This document shows, piece by piece, positions 63,677 to 64,000 of a stretch of 64,000 nucleotides of DNA (position 1 is its first letter; every line of letters begins with the position of its first letter). The DNA is from CAWDBV01 sp963800705 (lineage in GTDB: Bacteria > Actinomycetota > Thermoleophilia > Solirubrobacterales > 70-9): the NCBI GenBank assembly GCA_963800705.1, contig CAWDBV010000005.1:620001-684000 (forward strand), in the 5' to 3' direction. The notes beneath the pieces are model-generated. The model was not told where the DNA came from. It did no database searches and was given only the letters and a program-made list of their open reading frames with translations. Both the position numbers and the translations under genes were made by a program.

Positions 63677-64000
63677 CAGCTCTCCTCCGCCCCTTCTTCG
63701 GCGACCTCGTTGACCGTCCTCGCCACCTCGGCGCCCGCCTTCTTCCATTGAGCGGGCTGCCAGACCTCGAAGAAGTCGCCGTTCCCCCTCACCACGCAGT
63801 CGCCCTTGAGGCCGGCGTGGTCGATCAGGTGCTTCGGCACCCGCACGCGGCCGGCCGAGTCGAGCTTCTCCTCGAACGCCTCGCCGTAGAAGTGGCGGCG
63901 CAGCGTCCGCCCGCGCTTGCCCAGCGGGTTGACGCTGCCGATGAAGCTGTCGGAGAACTGCTCGTAGCCCCCGGCCGGGAAGACCCACAGGCAGGGGTCG
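63676..64000 (-). CDS. mraZ: Transcriptional regulator MraZ (5' end outside window)
   Basis: About 107 C-terminal residues of MraZ, a DNA-binding regulator that represses the dcw cluster by binding GTG repeats upstream of mraZ. Visible motifs are FIGSVNPLGKRGRTLRRHFY and KLDSAGRVRVPKHLIDHAGL, the SpoVT/AbrB-like repeat of the family. The start codon and the regulatory repeats are beyond the right edge. The stop overlaps the rsmH ATG. Confidence 0.93.
   Translation of the reverse strand, partial: DPCLWVFPAGGYEQFSDSFIGSVNPLGKRGRTLRRHFYGEAFEEKLDSAGRVRVPKHLIDHAGLKGDCVVRGNGDFFEVWQPAQWKKAGAEVARTVNEVAEEGAEES

Overview
The window is very GC-rich, with actinobacterial gene content. Small secreted proteins full of NGAV-type repeats, several secreted proteins ending in Lys/Arg/Cys tails, a split non-homologous end-joining (NHEJ) set and a MurE carrying the DNPR motif of meso-diaminopimelate addition suggest the class Thermoleophilia (Solirubrobacterales-like). 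That placement is inference from gene style, not from a marker comparison.

Almost all housekeeping genes are on the minus strand and read right to left. From the right edge: the division and cell wall cluster mraZ (partial), rsmH, ftsL, ftsI, murE, murF, mraY, murD, ftsW, murG, murC, murB, ftsQ, ftsZ (64000-48367); the glycine cleavage operon gcvT, gcvH, gcvPA, gcvPB (48343-43966); then an accessory stretch with an NHEJ ligase, Ku, a LigD-type polymerase, a lipoprotein peroxidase and three related secreted proteins (43964-37715). Next come a FetAB-like ABC exporter and an MFS exporter (37690-34607); trpS, scpA, scpB, an amidase and two secreted beta-helix proteins (34586-28230); rluB and an aromatic amino acid operon aroH-hisC-aroG-tyrA-aroA (28154-22403); cmk-der (21582-19610); a DUF3352 protein, metK and priA (19600-14099); def-fmt-zinc ribbon-rpe (12492-9931); and the riboflavin operon ribD-ribE-ribBA-ribH followed by rpmB and a DAK2/FakA-type kinase that runs off the left edge (4930-1).

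Plus-strand genes are islands set into this order: an NGAV-repeat protein, a glycosyltransferase, a flippase and a CPA1 antiporter (5060-9930); a beta-helix protein (12547-14091); a cupin and an NTF2-like protein (21626-22381); and the NHEJ block. No tRNA, rRNA, insertion sequence, prophage or CRISPR array was found, and no riboswitch was recognised upstream of the rib, metK or gcv genes.

The most unusual content is a family of secreted proteins of unrelated architecture that share a C-terminal tail of two cysteines within a Lys/Arg cluster (consensus KKCKKGRKLxxGKCVKKKK), plus one orphan copy of the tail between priA and metK. Three further secreted proteins share a GVIT domain followed by an EPDADxDxFGDxTQDxC motif.

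Five genes that should be intact (an antiporter, fmt, the LigD-type polymerase, gcvPB, ftsL) are each broken by one small lesion. Three of the lesions fall in G/C homopolymers, so sequence error is more likely than gene decay. Several genes have a -10-like hexamer only 6-9 nt before the start codon and no Shine-Dalgarno, which suggests frequent leaderless transcription.
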